A stretch of 64,000 bases of DNA, from positions 124,001 to 188,000 of the forward strand of contig BLYE01000023.1 in assembly GCA_016586335.1 (NCBI GenBank), given 5' to 3'. Of the stretch, positions 20,945 through 31,099 are shown one piece after another; positions within the stretch are counted from its first letter, which is position 1, and every line of letters starts with the position of its first letter. The notes under the pieces are model-generated. The model was given only the letters and a program-made list of their open reading frames with translations, was not told the origin of the DNA and did not search any database. This DNA is from Nitzschia putrida. Its lineage: Eukaryota; Bacillariophyta; Bacillariophyceae; Bacillariales; Bacillariaceae. The translations under genes were made by a program, and so were the position numbers.

Positions 20945-23900
20945 AACGAGGCTGACGCCTTTGCCGTTGACGGCATTGGCGATGGAGATGCTATCACGCA
21001 CCCATCAACCTCGAGGACAGGAACTCGAGCTGAATCATCTGACATGATTCCAATAACACTACTTCGAACCCAGTTTATTGACTACACACGGACTTCTGAT
21101 CGTTTGTTTCGTGTTTTGCTGGACTCTGGTGGTACCCAGACAATGATCTCAGCCAAGGCTCTCCACCCGAAGTCATTCCTACCGAACATCCAATCAACAC
21201 TTCCGTACCTTGGCAGGAAATTTTTCTACTGCTCGTTCAGTGCAGCTCACCTCGATCACCTTTCCTGAGTTTTCACCGCAGTGCACCTTCGAGGTATTAC
21301 GGCAATGGTCTTCGATGCCGACTGTCCTTACGACCTCATTATCGGTCGGGATCTCCTCCAAGCTTGCGGTATGGAGATCTCCTTTGCTGACCATTCATGT
21401 CGTTGGTTAGACAAAACGATCCCAATGAAAACTGCGGAATGGAAATCCTTACCTTTGGAATCGCTTTGGAGCCGAACAGTGGAGGCAGATGCTCTCTTTT
21501 TCGATGCCTACGCTGATGATGTGTTGGTCTCAGCAACACCATCTCTGATCGATACCATCGCGTCGCAAACTCACCTCACCACAGCTCAGCGACAACAACT
21601 CCAAGATGCTCTTTCGCCCTTTGAATCACTGTTTGATGGGCACCTCGGAAGGTACCCACACAGTCAAATTCATTTGGAGGTGGACCCCAACGTCCAACCA
21701 GTTCATGCCCGCGCTTATTCTGTCCCTCAAGCTCTGCTCCAACCCTTTCGCCAATTGTTGGATACATTGCTGCAGGAGGACGTCATTGAACCTTGCTACA
21801 TGTCTCGATGGGCGGCAGCATCGTTTCTGGTCGCCAAGAAGAATGGCGAGTATCGTTTTGTAACCGATTTCCGCCCTCTGAATCAGGCTCTCATTCGTTT
21901 CCAGTACCCTATGCCTCTTATACAAGAAGTTATTACCCGCCGCAAAGGGTACACTTTCTTTTCAAAATTGGACCTACGAATGATGTTCTATGCCTTTGTT
22001 CTCGACGCCATTTCGTCTGAACTTTGCACTATTGTCACCCCCTTCGGCAAATTCCGTTACAAACGATTGCCCATGGGGCTCAAGATTTCTCCTGACGTTG
22101 CCCAATCTCACATGGTCGCCGTACTGGGTGACCTCGAGTTTGTCGAAGTCTATATTGATGACATTGGCATCTTTACGGATGGTCCTTTCGAGCTCCATAT
22201 TCAACATATTGTTACTGTCCTCACTCGTCTCAAAGACAATGGATTCAAACTTGGTATCACCAAGTGCGAATGGGCTGTCCAAGAGACAGACTTCCTCGGC
22301 TATTGGCTCACGCCCACCGGCATCAAGCCCTGGCGCAAGAAAATTGACGCTGTTCTGCGTATGAAACCTCCACAGAACCGCTCTCAATTGCTCTCTTTCC
22401 TCGGAGCTCTCAACTATTACCGCAACATGTGGCCTCGCCGATCCCATCTTCTTGCCCCACTTACCGAACTCACTGGAAAAGGGACTTTCAATTGGACCTC
22501 TGCTTGTCAGCAAGCCTTTGATACCATGAAAGGGATTATTGCCACTGATGTTTTGTTGGCTTATCCAAATCACAATCGTCCCTTCGACGTCTATACCGAC
22601 GCCAGTGACTACCAGATGGGCGCTGCCATCATCCAAGACGGCCGTCCTGTGGCCTATTGGTCCAAGAAACTCAACGCCGCTCAAATGAATTACACGACGA
22701 TGGAGAAAGAGTTGCTGGCCGTCGTCTACTGTTTGCAGGAGTTTCGTTCTATGCTGTTGGGGGCGCACATCAACGTGTACACCGACCATCGTAACCTCAC
22801 ATTCCGTACCCTCAACACCCAGCGCGTCCTGCGTTGGAAAATTGCGCTCGAGGAATACGCTCCTCATTTTACTTACGTAGAAGGTAAAGAGAACGTTTTG
22901 GCGGACTGTTTCTCCCGCTTACCTCAAATGGATAAAGATCCATTGGAGGGGAAGACTCCTGCCTCTAATAAAGGCACTCTCATCGACTTTGAGAAACTTC
23001 TTACTCCGCCTACATCTGATGATCCCACAGACGATGCTACGGATAATGAGTTGTTTTTGTTTGAGCACATCGACAGCCCTACGTTCGATCAACTCTTTTT
23101 CGATGCTCTATTATACTACCCGGAACTCGCTGATGTGGCATGCCCAATTACAGCCACCAACATTGCAAAACACCAACAGAAGGACGTTGTTTTCCAAGAT
23201 CGCATCACGCACGATGATGCCCATTTTGTTACGCATTCGTGGAACGAGTACCAAATTGTGTGGCACCGTGAGGCCCGCAACAGTCCTCAGTCCCAATGGA
23301 AAATCGCCATCCCCGACTCTCTAATTGATCGAGTTCTCCGTTGGTATCACGTTTCCCTTGGACATTGCGGTATCAACAAGTTGTATGACACTGTTCGCAC
23401 TCACCTTTACTTTCCCCGCCTTAAGGAACGTTGCGCAGCAATGGCGTGTGACAACTGCCAACGAAACAAGCACTTAGGACAGGCTTGGGGTGAACTTCCG
23501 TCTAAAGAAATTGATGGCACTCCATGGGAGGAAATTGCTGTGGATCTAATTGGTCCCTGGGAAGTCGAAATCCCAGGACACGAAAAAATTACTTTCAACG
23601 CACTCACTACAATTGATACCACTACTACGCTCGTCGAACTGATTCGTGTTGACCACAAGACGTCACCTCACATTACTGAACAGTTTCTTAACAGTTGGAT
23701 TGCCCGGTATCCCATCCCACTTCGTTGTATTCATGACAACGGTGGCGAATTTGACGGTTTTGAATTTCAACAATGCCTCTATAACCATGGCATCAAATCT
23801 CGCCCGTCTACTTCCTACAACCCTCAATCCAATGCCATCTGTGAACGCCTCCACAAAACAGTTGGCGACATTCTTCGTACACTTATACACATTGATCGTC

Positions 23901-24343
23901 CTCCTTCGACTCTACAGGACGCCAAACAGCTGGTGGACAATGCCTTGGCGGTGGCCTCTCGTGCTATGCGCACATCGGTACACCGTACCCTGGGTCTTTC
24001 TCCAGGCGCCTTTGCGTTTCATCGTGACATGCTTCTGAACTTACCCATTTTTGCTGACCTTGCTTTGATTCAACAGCGTCGCCAAGTGCTTATTGATCGC
24101 AACCTCGTTCGCCAGAACAAACGTCGACGACCCTTCAACTACCAACCCGGCCAACAAGTTTTGGTCAAAGAACTTAACCCGGCCAAAATGAACCCAAAAG
24201 CCACTGGACCATTTCGCATTGTCAAAATCTTTACCAATGGCACCATTGAAATTCAACGTGATGAAAAAGTCGTTGAGCGACTTAACATTCGTCGAGTGGT
24301 TCCATACAAACCCCCGACTCCTACACTTCGAGGTTTCCCCTAA
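20945..24343 (+). CDS. pol: Ty3/gypsy Pol polyprotein (PR-RT-RNaseH-INT), protease region frame-broken
   Basis: Same frame as gag, opening directly after its TGA. The protease active site is LLDSGG near 21119. From about 21163 the protease sequence steps through the other two frames (apparent one-base losses near 21163, 21207 and 21285) and returns to the original frame, so that frame meets a stop at 21266-21268 while the rest is intact. From 21281 the frame is open for 1,020 codons: protease end (DLIIGRDLL), RT with SKLDL and YIDD (about 22151), RNase H with DVYTDASD (about 22590) and TMEKELLAVV, integrase with an HHCC-like zinc region, catalytic Asp in AVDLIGPWE, IHDNGGEFDG and the Glu in NAICERLH, then GPFRIVKI of the GPY/F module. 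RT and integrase residues look functional; the protease does not. Confidence 0.88.
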
Positions 24344-24410
24344 CTTTGCTGGGTTTTCCTTTTTTTTTTTCTTTCTATATTGCATATCGGATCTCGTTTT
24401 CCTCGTTCCT

Positions 24411-24422
24411 GGAGGGGAAGAA
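24411..24422 (+). other. Polypurine tract
   Basis: Twelve purines (GGAGGGGAAGAA) abut the 3' LTR, the expected plus-strand DNA primer site for reverse transcription. Confidence 0.8.
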
Positions 24423-24569
24423 TGTAAGGTCTTACATCTTAGGTATATATACGACTCATACCTATGAAGGTATAATGGAGAAGATTGTTGTATCTTTCCA
24501 AAGGGTCATCTTTATTTTAGTACACAATATTACCTACTTTGTATTATCACGCTCTTGTGTGACCGTGCA
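24423..24569 (+). repeat. 3' LTR of the Ty3/gypsy element
   Basis: 147 bp, no differences from the 5' LTR by eye. It is preceded immediately by the purine tract GGAGGGGAAGAA. Confidence 0.92.
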
Positions 24570-24574
24570 AAGTA

Positions 24575-25440
24575 GAGGTAATGGTTCGCATCATCATCCA
24601 CCGAAATCGGTTTCTTCGGAAGATGGGAAGACTGCTTCGCAACAAGCTAGCAAGTTTGTGCGAAATAATGGTTATTTCAAAAAGGAAGAATTATACTAAG
24701 TACTAAGTATTATTAGTGAAAAAGGTACGAATCGCTCGTCGTCGTCGTTGCGTTTTGTAGCTTTTTGGCAAAAAGTACATACAGTAGTACTTGTTGTTCT
24801 TGTTGTTCTTGTTGTTCTTGTTGTAACGCATCTCCATGTGAGAAGTCTCAATAAAAATGATGATGATGCTTACTAGTAGATACCATCTCAGCGCCATCTC
24901 TCTCTTTTTTGCGAATGCCGGTCGTCTACTATAATATCACGAACTAAGTTCCCTCGTTTGTTTCCCATAGTTAGCTTGTAGGTTGTTATGGGTAGCTTGT
25001 AGAGTATGGTACGGTACTCGTACGTATCCTACAACGAGATATTATTACACTAATCCTAAAAACGACTTTTGAATGATAGAATCGGCGGTGCCAAGAAGCA
25101 GAACCATCATGCAGCGAGCAGCATCTTTTGTTGTTTTTTGCAAACTACGAGTACTAAAGCTACCAGCTCTAGGAGTGAGACGCAATCTCTTCTATTGAGA
25201 TCTGTCGGGCTTGGTCGTTCGCGTTTACAACTCCGTGACCACTTTCCGAAAAGAGAGGCAACTTTGCGTCCTACAGAGCTAAAGTAGTAGCGTGCAAATG
25301 CGGCGAAGTTTGTTATCTCCCTTGCTAGTGCAGCAGCAACAGCAGCACAGCAATGTTGGAGGGACTCAACCGTCACTTCCAATGTGACTCGGAGAGGTTG
25401 AGCGTCAAAATCTCGGAAAGACCTCACTCCTTCCTCCTCA
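24575..25440. other. Spacer after the Ty3/gypsy element
   Basis: About 870 bp without a recognised gene; it contains the TTGTTGTTC repeat at 24790-24824. Short frames downstream of 25100 have no domain. Confidence 0.5.
24790..24824 (+). repeat. TTGTTGTTC minisatellite
   Basis: Just under four head-to-tail copies of the 9-bp unit TTGTTGTTC, non-coding. Confidence 0.8.
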
Positions 25441-28055
25441 TCAGACTACTCCAGGCATGGGGTAAAATTGAGGTCCAGTTAGACCCACGTTCACTTCGTT
25501 GGGACCAGCTCTGGGAACTTCGTTCTCAGCTTGCCTGACGTAGATCTCTCCATAATTCCCCACTGCCCCCACGGCATATTGGAACATGCCCGAGAACTGT
25601 GATCCAAAGAGCGAAACAGTTGGCATCAACTCGTGGGCGGTCTCAGCAGTGATTCCCATTTCCTCTGCGTATACAATAGAAGCCACCACCCAATAGACAA
25701 ACCTAGACCACTCAGGATCATCTTGGTTAGTAACTAAACCAAGTGGGTCCCGACTGAATCGCTTCTTTCCTGTCTCGTAGGAACCAGCATATCCTCCATT
25801 GCGAATGCTAGTCAAAGCAACATCCACAACACCTCCTGCAACAACATTGCAGTCCCCACTATTCAACGATTCGATCATGCCCTGGAAGGATGCAGATGGT
25901 AACAGGAAACGGCTTGGGAACAAATCTTCCAGCCGAGTTTCAAACGTAGTTCCTTCGATTACACAGATCGCCAAATCTTGACAAGATGAAGACGTCGTAT
26001 CTAGGTCGTCGGCGCATCCAGCAAAGGGTGGCACTCCACCAAAGGTCAAACCATCAAAGAAGTTGGGTTGAGAAAAGCTGAAACCAACCCCGACACTGCT
26101 CTCTCGAACATCTCGGGCCAAGTTAATGGTAGTCAAACGTGAAAGGACGTCCACCTCGCCATCCAACAAAGCTTGAAAACGTTGCGCTGCTGACAAATCC
26201 GTGTATTCCACGGTATCGGTGGTTCCATTGAAGATAGCGGCAGAAACAGCCTTGCAAAAGTCGACATCGAACCCTAGGAAGTGGATCAAAGTGAGAACAA
26301 AGATAAAAGAAGCTATGTTGTGCATATATAGTCGCATGTCGAAACGTACCATTCCAAGTGTTCGTAGTACTGTCAAACAAAGCAAAGATCACACGACTGT
26401 TGATTCCACATCTCAAGTACCCACGGTTGACAATAGATTCCAAAGTCCCACCCGAGACCAATCCAGAAACTTCACTGTCTAGATCTCCAAAAGGAAAGGC
26501 GTACATGACCCCTGAATTTCCACGATTGATCTTGTCTGGTGCGGGTCTAGGTAGAATACTTTCCAGAGTTCGTGTGTACACATCTCCAAAGTTCCCTACC
26601 GTACCCACAATGTTTTGAAACACCTTGGCGAATGTTCCACCCACGACGCCATCGTCAAACACTGTTGTAGCTGGAATCAATGTAGCTGATTCGGCTCCAA
26701 GATAGGAATTCTCGGCAGAAATGAGGGCTTCCAACACCCAGTTGACATAGTCACTCCACAAAGGATCGTCGTTTCGAGTAACTATAGACAAAGGCTCTTT
26801 GGAATGAATTTGTGCTCCGAGCTCATACTCCCCGTCGTATCCGTATTCGTCGACAATGCTCTCGGCAATATCAAATTGTTCGCCAGCAATCACATTGCAA
26901 TGTCCACTCAAAAAGGAAGTGTACAAATATTCACTCGAGACAACCGAAACAAGCTTGACGTCCGGGATCAACTCCAACGTTTTGTCCACATGTGTCGTTC
27001 CATCAAGGACGCAAATCCTCGTATCAAGACAATCGCCCTCGGCAACTGTAAGGTTGTCAGCACAGTGAACATAGGGAGGGATACCTCCAAACTGCAAACC
27101 ATTGTACAGATAGGGAATGGAAAAGGCAAAACCCTCTCCAGTTGTAGGCTCTGCAATAGCACGCTCCATTGTATGTGTCGTTGTTCGTAGCATTACATCA
27201 CAAGCTCCCGACGAGAGTTGAAAAAAGCGATCGTAGGCCGTTCCAAGCACATACTGCACACGGTCTTCTGCATCTCCAAAGATTCCAGCAGCCACGGCAC
27301 GACACTATCAACAAAGGATGATTCAACAGGTGAGTTACAACAAGCAATAGGGTAGATTCATTCGTTCGTTCATTCGTTCATTCATTATTGCAGACACGTA
27401 CCATTTCCACATCCATCCCTTCTCGTTCGTTTGAATCCAAGTTGAGTTCCGAAAACCCAGCTTGACTAGTCGACACTCCACACAAGAGGTATCCACGTTG
27501 GTACACTCTTTCAAGAGTATTACGGGGCTCCACGGTTGGTCCAGTAGATGTTGGAGCCCCAGTTGGCCTAGCGGTTGGACTGCTAGTGGGCTCTGGAGGA
27601 ACCGTCGGAGCTACCGGTGCACCGGAAGGAGGCAATAGGACGGTAGTCGTTTTGGTGTCGCCTCCCAAAGTGACAGCAACAGTAGCAATGAGGCCAATCA
27701 ACAACAAACTAACAAAGGTTCCCACCAGAATCAAACACTTGAGGAGTGGAATGCTCGTCGCAGTGGTAGCAGGTCCTCCACTAATGTAGGTGTCACCTTC
27801 ATCGTTGTCTCCAGTCGTAGTTCCTGTTCCTGACTTTGACTTTTCAGTAGTATCAAACTTGGTGGGAGATTCTACCACTGCTGGATTGGTATTCCAAGTG
27901 TCCGAACCTTGTGTGTTGCTAATGTTGCTCGGACGCTCCAATCCAGTATTGCCAAATCCTCCTGATCCTCCTGGCATCTCGTCATCATGTGAAGTAATCG
28001 AGTCATCGTCAGTGATTTGAGGAGCATTCAGCCTGAATCCTGGAGGGGGAACCAT
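25441..28055 (-). CDS. Membrane-anchored protein with two bacterial-type amino-acid-binding (SBP_bac_3) domains
   Basis: 813 residues from three exons: 28055-27402, 27304-26350 and 26273-25441, with introns of 97 and 76 bp, both GTACGT donors; splicing restores the conserved VEM-CRAVAAGIFGD and N-GFDVDFCKAV joins. An acidic Ser/Gly-rich cytoplasmic N-terminus is followed by one transmembrane helix (about 103-131), a Pro/Thr stalk (about 140-175), then two tandem type-3 solute-binding domains (about 178-500 and 505-813). Each starts with RGYLxCG and GxDVxxCxAVxAxIF and ends with VGxxGxxxxR and a Met-Tyr/Phe-x-x-P segment, the pattern of periplasmic AapJ/BztA-type L-amino-acid binding proteins. 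In bacteria these feed an ABC transporter; here the anchoring suggests an amino-acid-sensing or capturing surface protein, which is inference. No channel or kinase domain is attached. Confidence 0.85.
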
Positions 28056-28511
28056 TGTTGTTTAGATCCAAACTACCGGTACTATCGGTGGTAACAACAA
28101 ACCTAAAAGAACAATCGGAGGACAAGGTTGTTGATTGAAAAGGGAAGCAAAAAGTCACTATCCCGTTTTGTTATGAAGGATTCGGTGTGTCGGGGTTTGA
28201 CGCTGTATGAAGTCCGAGTTTCTACTGCGCATGTTCGTCGTTTGTTGTGTCACTCATTCTTCAGCCTTCAGCCTTCACAACTCGGAAGGTCACAACGACA
28301 CGACCATGATGTCCATTGTTAAGTACCCATGAGTAAGAGATGGACAAAAGGACAGGCACAATAATGCCGAAGTAGACAACCAAAAAACTAAAATGCATGT
28401 TGTAGTGACGAGAAATATTCTGATAGAACAAAAAGAAAAGCTACAAAAAACAGCATACGATTGATCATTATTAAAGAAAAAACTTGATCCACAAATAATA
28501 ATGAATAACAC
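28056..28511. other. Short intergenic region
   Basis: About 456 bp between two minus-strand genes; it presumably carries the promoter of the solute-binding protein gene and the 3' end of the kelch-MORN gene. No other feature seen. Confidence 0.45.
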
Positions 28512-30500
28512 CTAACTTGCCCCCACAGGCATGTCGTTAGCCCATTCCCCATCATGCAAGACCTGGCCGTCGCTTTCCATGAGTTTACCATTACCGTGTG
28601 CCTTGCCCTTTTTCCATTGTCCCCTATACACCTTGCCATCGGCAAAGGTGCAGGTGCCGAATCCATCGTATTTTCCGTTACGAAAGTTTCCAATATAGTG
28701 GACACTGTCTGGAAATCGAATGTCTCCTCGGCCAGTTCTTTGTCCCTTGGTGAACTGGCCAATGTAGACGGTTCCATTCTTCCACGTCATGGAGCCACGA
28801 AGATCCTCAGCCAAGTCATCCACGTACTTTCCATCATATTGTCTTCCATCTCTCCATTGGTAGGTTCCTTTTCCCTGTTTGCGATCATCCTGGAACCAGC
28901 CTTCAAAGACATCTCCTCCGGAATACTTCAATCGACCCTGACCATGTCTCTTGCCATCCCGCCATTCACCTTCGTAACAATCACCCGACATGATTTCGAT
29001 AAACTTGCCCGTACCATGCGGGGTTGCCCCATCGGCAGAATCCACCTGACCACTGTACTTTCCAGCCATTCCTCGCGAATCACGATATTCAATGGGACTG
29101 CTGGCGGGAATATCATGGGTTGGTTTCTCAAGCACAAACTCACTACTCTTTTCTTCATTCTCTTCCTCTTCCGGAATCTGTTGCTGTTGTTGGGTCAAAT
29201 CAATGCTTCCCTTGCGATTTCCCCGCGCATTGGATGGAAGTTGTGACCCAACTGATGCCCCCGAGGTCAGCAGTGTCCCCGATGTCGACGCCAACTCGCT
29301 ACCTTCATCGTCATCATCCAAGTGTATAGAAGACAACGATATTGGAGGTTTACCACTTCCCACTGTTTGTTTGGATGCTTTGCGACGCGGAGACTTTTCG
29401 GCTGTTGACATGATATCTTGAATCAAACTTTGGTCATCCAAGGCTACAGACCATTCCATGACCTCTTTGGTGGGTTTACCTCCAGAAGCGCCTCGGCTAC
29501 CAGATGGTCCAGCACTCGCACTTCCCCGTCGGATTTGACTGTTTGGATGCAACGCATGGGGAGAACGGCCACCAATGGAATATAGCTTTTGATCATGAGC
29601 GGCGACAGCACACCCTTCTGTGGGAACCAGAATGCGGCGTTTTACGGGGTTGTGTACAATCTTGGTCCATGTAGCCGTTGCAACGTTGTAAGATAGGATC
29701 ATGGTATAGGCAGTATGTTTGGTCGACGTTTTGGATGACCCAACAATCAAGAACCGATCGGTCGTCATCACTCCTGTTTCCTCATTCTCACTGGATGCAA
29801 TGATAACTGCTTTGGGGAATGTCATTGAACATGGCATGGGAGGAATAACCGGGAAGGGATGTTCATCGGCTTGTTCCGAAGTATCCCATAGATCATGTTT
29901 CGCGTCATAAATTTCCACCGATGTGGTCCATCCATCACCCACATACCCTCCAATCACAGCCACAAGAGTAGGAGTTAGTTGTACCACAGCCGGTGCCATT
30001 CGAGGCATGGACAGTGGAGCTCGAGGAGTCCATGTTCGTGTCGAAACATTGAAACATTCGACCGATGTCAATTCTTTCCAAAAAGATACGTCCCTGCCAC
30101 CGAAAACCAACAGGGAATCTAACGCTGGGAGACCCAGACAGGCAGGATACGTCCTTCCCTCCAACATGTTTGGAAGAGCTGTCCATGCATTCGATCCAAA
30201 TTCAAAGGCAAAACCACGAGAACTGGATTCCAAAGGACCTTCCATACCGCCGACCACAAACGCAGTCATCCCAACGGTTCCAAGCGCACATCCCACAGGG
30301 TTATTCGAGGTCATGGTTGCTTCTGTATTCTCTTCATCAATCATAGGAATTGGCCACCATCGTTGTGTATTGAATTCCAAAAGCTCGGCAGCCGATTCGG
30401 ACAATACCATGATACCAAAGGGTTTCTCGTTGACGGAAAGGACACATGCCAAGGCATCATAATGCGGCTTTTGGCTACTTCGGCACTTGACAAACGGCAT
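28512..30500 (-). CDS. Kelch-repeat and MORN-repeat fusion protein
   Basis: 662 residues from the ATG at 30500; the frame extends to 30557 without an ATG. The N-terminal half (about residues 15-330) has kelch-type beta-propeller blades, with GG pairs followed by W (for example VVGGMEGP, VFGGRDVSFW, VIGGYVGDGW, SIGGRSPH). A charged low-complexity linker with a polyGln run follows (about 330-475). The C-terminus (about 480-655) has about seven MORN units (YEGEWRDGKRHGQGRLKY, YDGKYVDDL, YIGQFTKGQRTGRGDI, YIGNFRNGKYDGFGT, YRGQWKKGKAHGNGK). MORN arrays bind membranes or scaffold proteins and kelch propellers bind protein partners, so a cytosolic scaffold is likely. No enzyme domain or signal peptide is present. 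Confidence 0.88.
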   Translation of the reverse strand: MPFVKCRSSQKPHYDALACVLSVNEKPFGIMVLSESAAELLEFNTQRWWPIPMIDEENTEATMTSNNPVGCALGTVGMTAFVVGGMEGPLESSSRGFAFEFGSNAWTALPNMLEGRTYPACLGLPALDSLLVFGGRDVSFWKELTSVECFNVSTRTWTPRAPLSMPRMAPAVVQLTPTLVAVIGGYVGDGWTTSVEIYDAKHDLWDTSEQADEHPFPVIPPMPCSMTFPKAVIIASSENEETGVMTTDRFLIVGSSKTSTKHTAYTMILSYNVATATWTKIVHNPVKRRILVPTEGCAVAAHDQKLYSIGGRSPHALHPNSQIRRGSASAGPSGSRGASGGKPTKEVMEWSVALDDQSLIQDIMSTAEKSPRRKASKQTVGSGKPPISLSSIHLDDDDEGSELASTSGTLLTSGASVGSQLPSNARGNRKGSIDLTQQQQQIPEEEENEEKSSEFVLEKPTHDIPASSPIEYRDSRGMAGKYSGQVDSADGATPHGTGKFIEIMSGDCYEGEWRDGKRHGQGRLKYSGGDVFEGWFQDDRKQGKGTYQWRDGRQYDGKYVDDLAEDLRGSMTWKNGTVYIGQFTKGQRTGRGDIRFPDSVHYIGNFRNGKYDGFGTCTFADGKVYRGQWKKGKAHGNGKLMESDGQVLHDGEWANDMPVGAS

Positions 30501-31099
30501 GATGAATAGGGATATACTATTTGTGTGTGTATTGGTTTTGAGGGTACGGCACTCCAAGCACCTCTTCTAGTAGATCAGGTCAATCAACAATGGGGGAGTA
30601 TCGTATCAGATGATCGAGGTGTTGATGTGCTTTTCTGAATCGATGGGTGGTGGTTTCTCTCGCGATGTTTGTTGTCGTTGTATGTTGTATGGCAATATGA
30701 CCGAACGTTGCTGCCCTCCTACGCCCTCCTCGACGTGATCTTTTCCACCGTTGAAAAAGGGACTATCACTTAGTTTTTCTTAAGCCCAACAAAAATGGTA
30801 ATATGCCTTTTGATGACCAAAGGTTAAGTAGGACGCCCCCATGGAACGTCCTTTTGGACACGTTGGAGGCGCCTGCATGGGTCACTCTGCTGCCCGACGA
30901 ATCCAAGGAAGTTGAGGACGACACTCACCACTCACCATCCAGCAGCATCATGCCTATCTGGGTATCTGAGGACTGACACACAAGTTCCGAGTGGAAGTGT
31001 ATTATACAACAACGTATCATCACTTCCTTGTTGCACAAGTCCGTTCAAGTCAACACATCCACCCAACCTTACTACTACTACTAGACTATCGCAACAATC
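30501..31099. promoter_or_regulatory. Divergent intergenic region
   Basis: About 600 bp between the kelch-MORN gene (minus) and the tail-anchored protein gene (plus); it presumably contains both promoters. No defined element was recognised. Confidence 0.4.

Larger units (their letters stand above)
19465..24574 (+). mobile_element. Complete Ty3/gypsy LTR retrotransposon with target duplications
   Basis: The element proper runs 19470-24569 (5,100 bp). It has two 147-bp LTRs identical over their full length, beginning TGTAAGG and ending GTGCA, and a 5-bp target duplication AAGTA at 19465-19469 and 24570-24574. Order inside: gag, protease, RT, RNase H, integrase, then a purine tract (24411-24422) directly before the 3' LTR. 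Identical LTRs and a perfect duplication point to recent insertion. Pol ends in a GPY/F-like region with no chromodomain. The primer binding site after the 5' LTR was not identified with confidence. It belongs among the gypsy elements known from diatom genomes; the exact clade is not assigned. Confidence 0.93.

Noticed and set aside
20153..21001. Long antisense open frame over gag
   Set aside because: It is the antisense of the Gly/Ser-rich gag region and pol leader; composition explains it.
21974..22867. Long antisense open frame over the Ty3 RT region
   Set aside because: Mirrors conserved RT and RNase H codons on the other strand; no protein signature.
26123..26272. Alternative read-through of the second intron of the binding protein
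   Set aside because: The frame read through this intron lacks domain similarity and the spliced version restores it.
25441..28055. Ionotropic glutamate receptor reading of the tandem binding protein
   Set aside because: Binding domains are similar in fold, but only one N-terminal membrane helix and no pore region are present.
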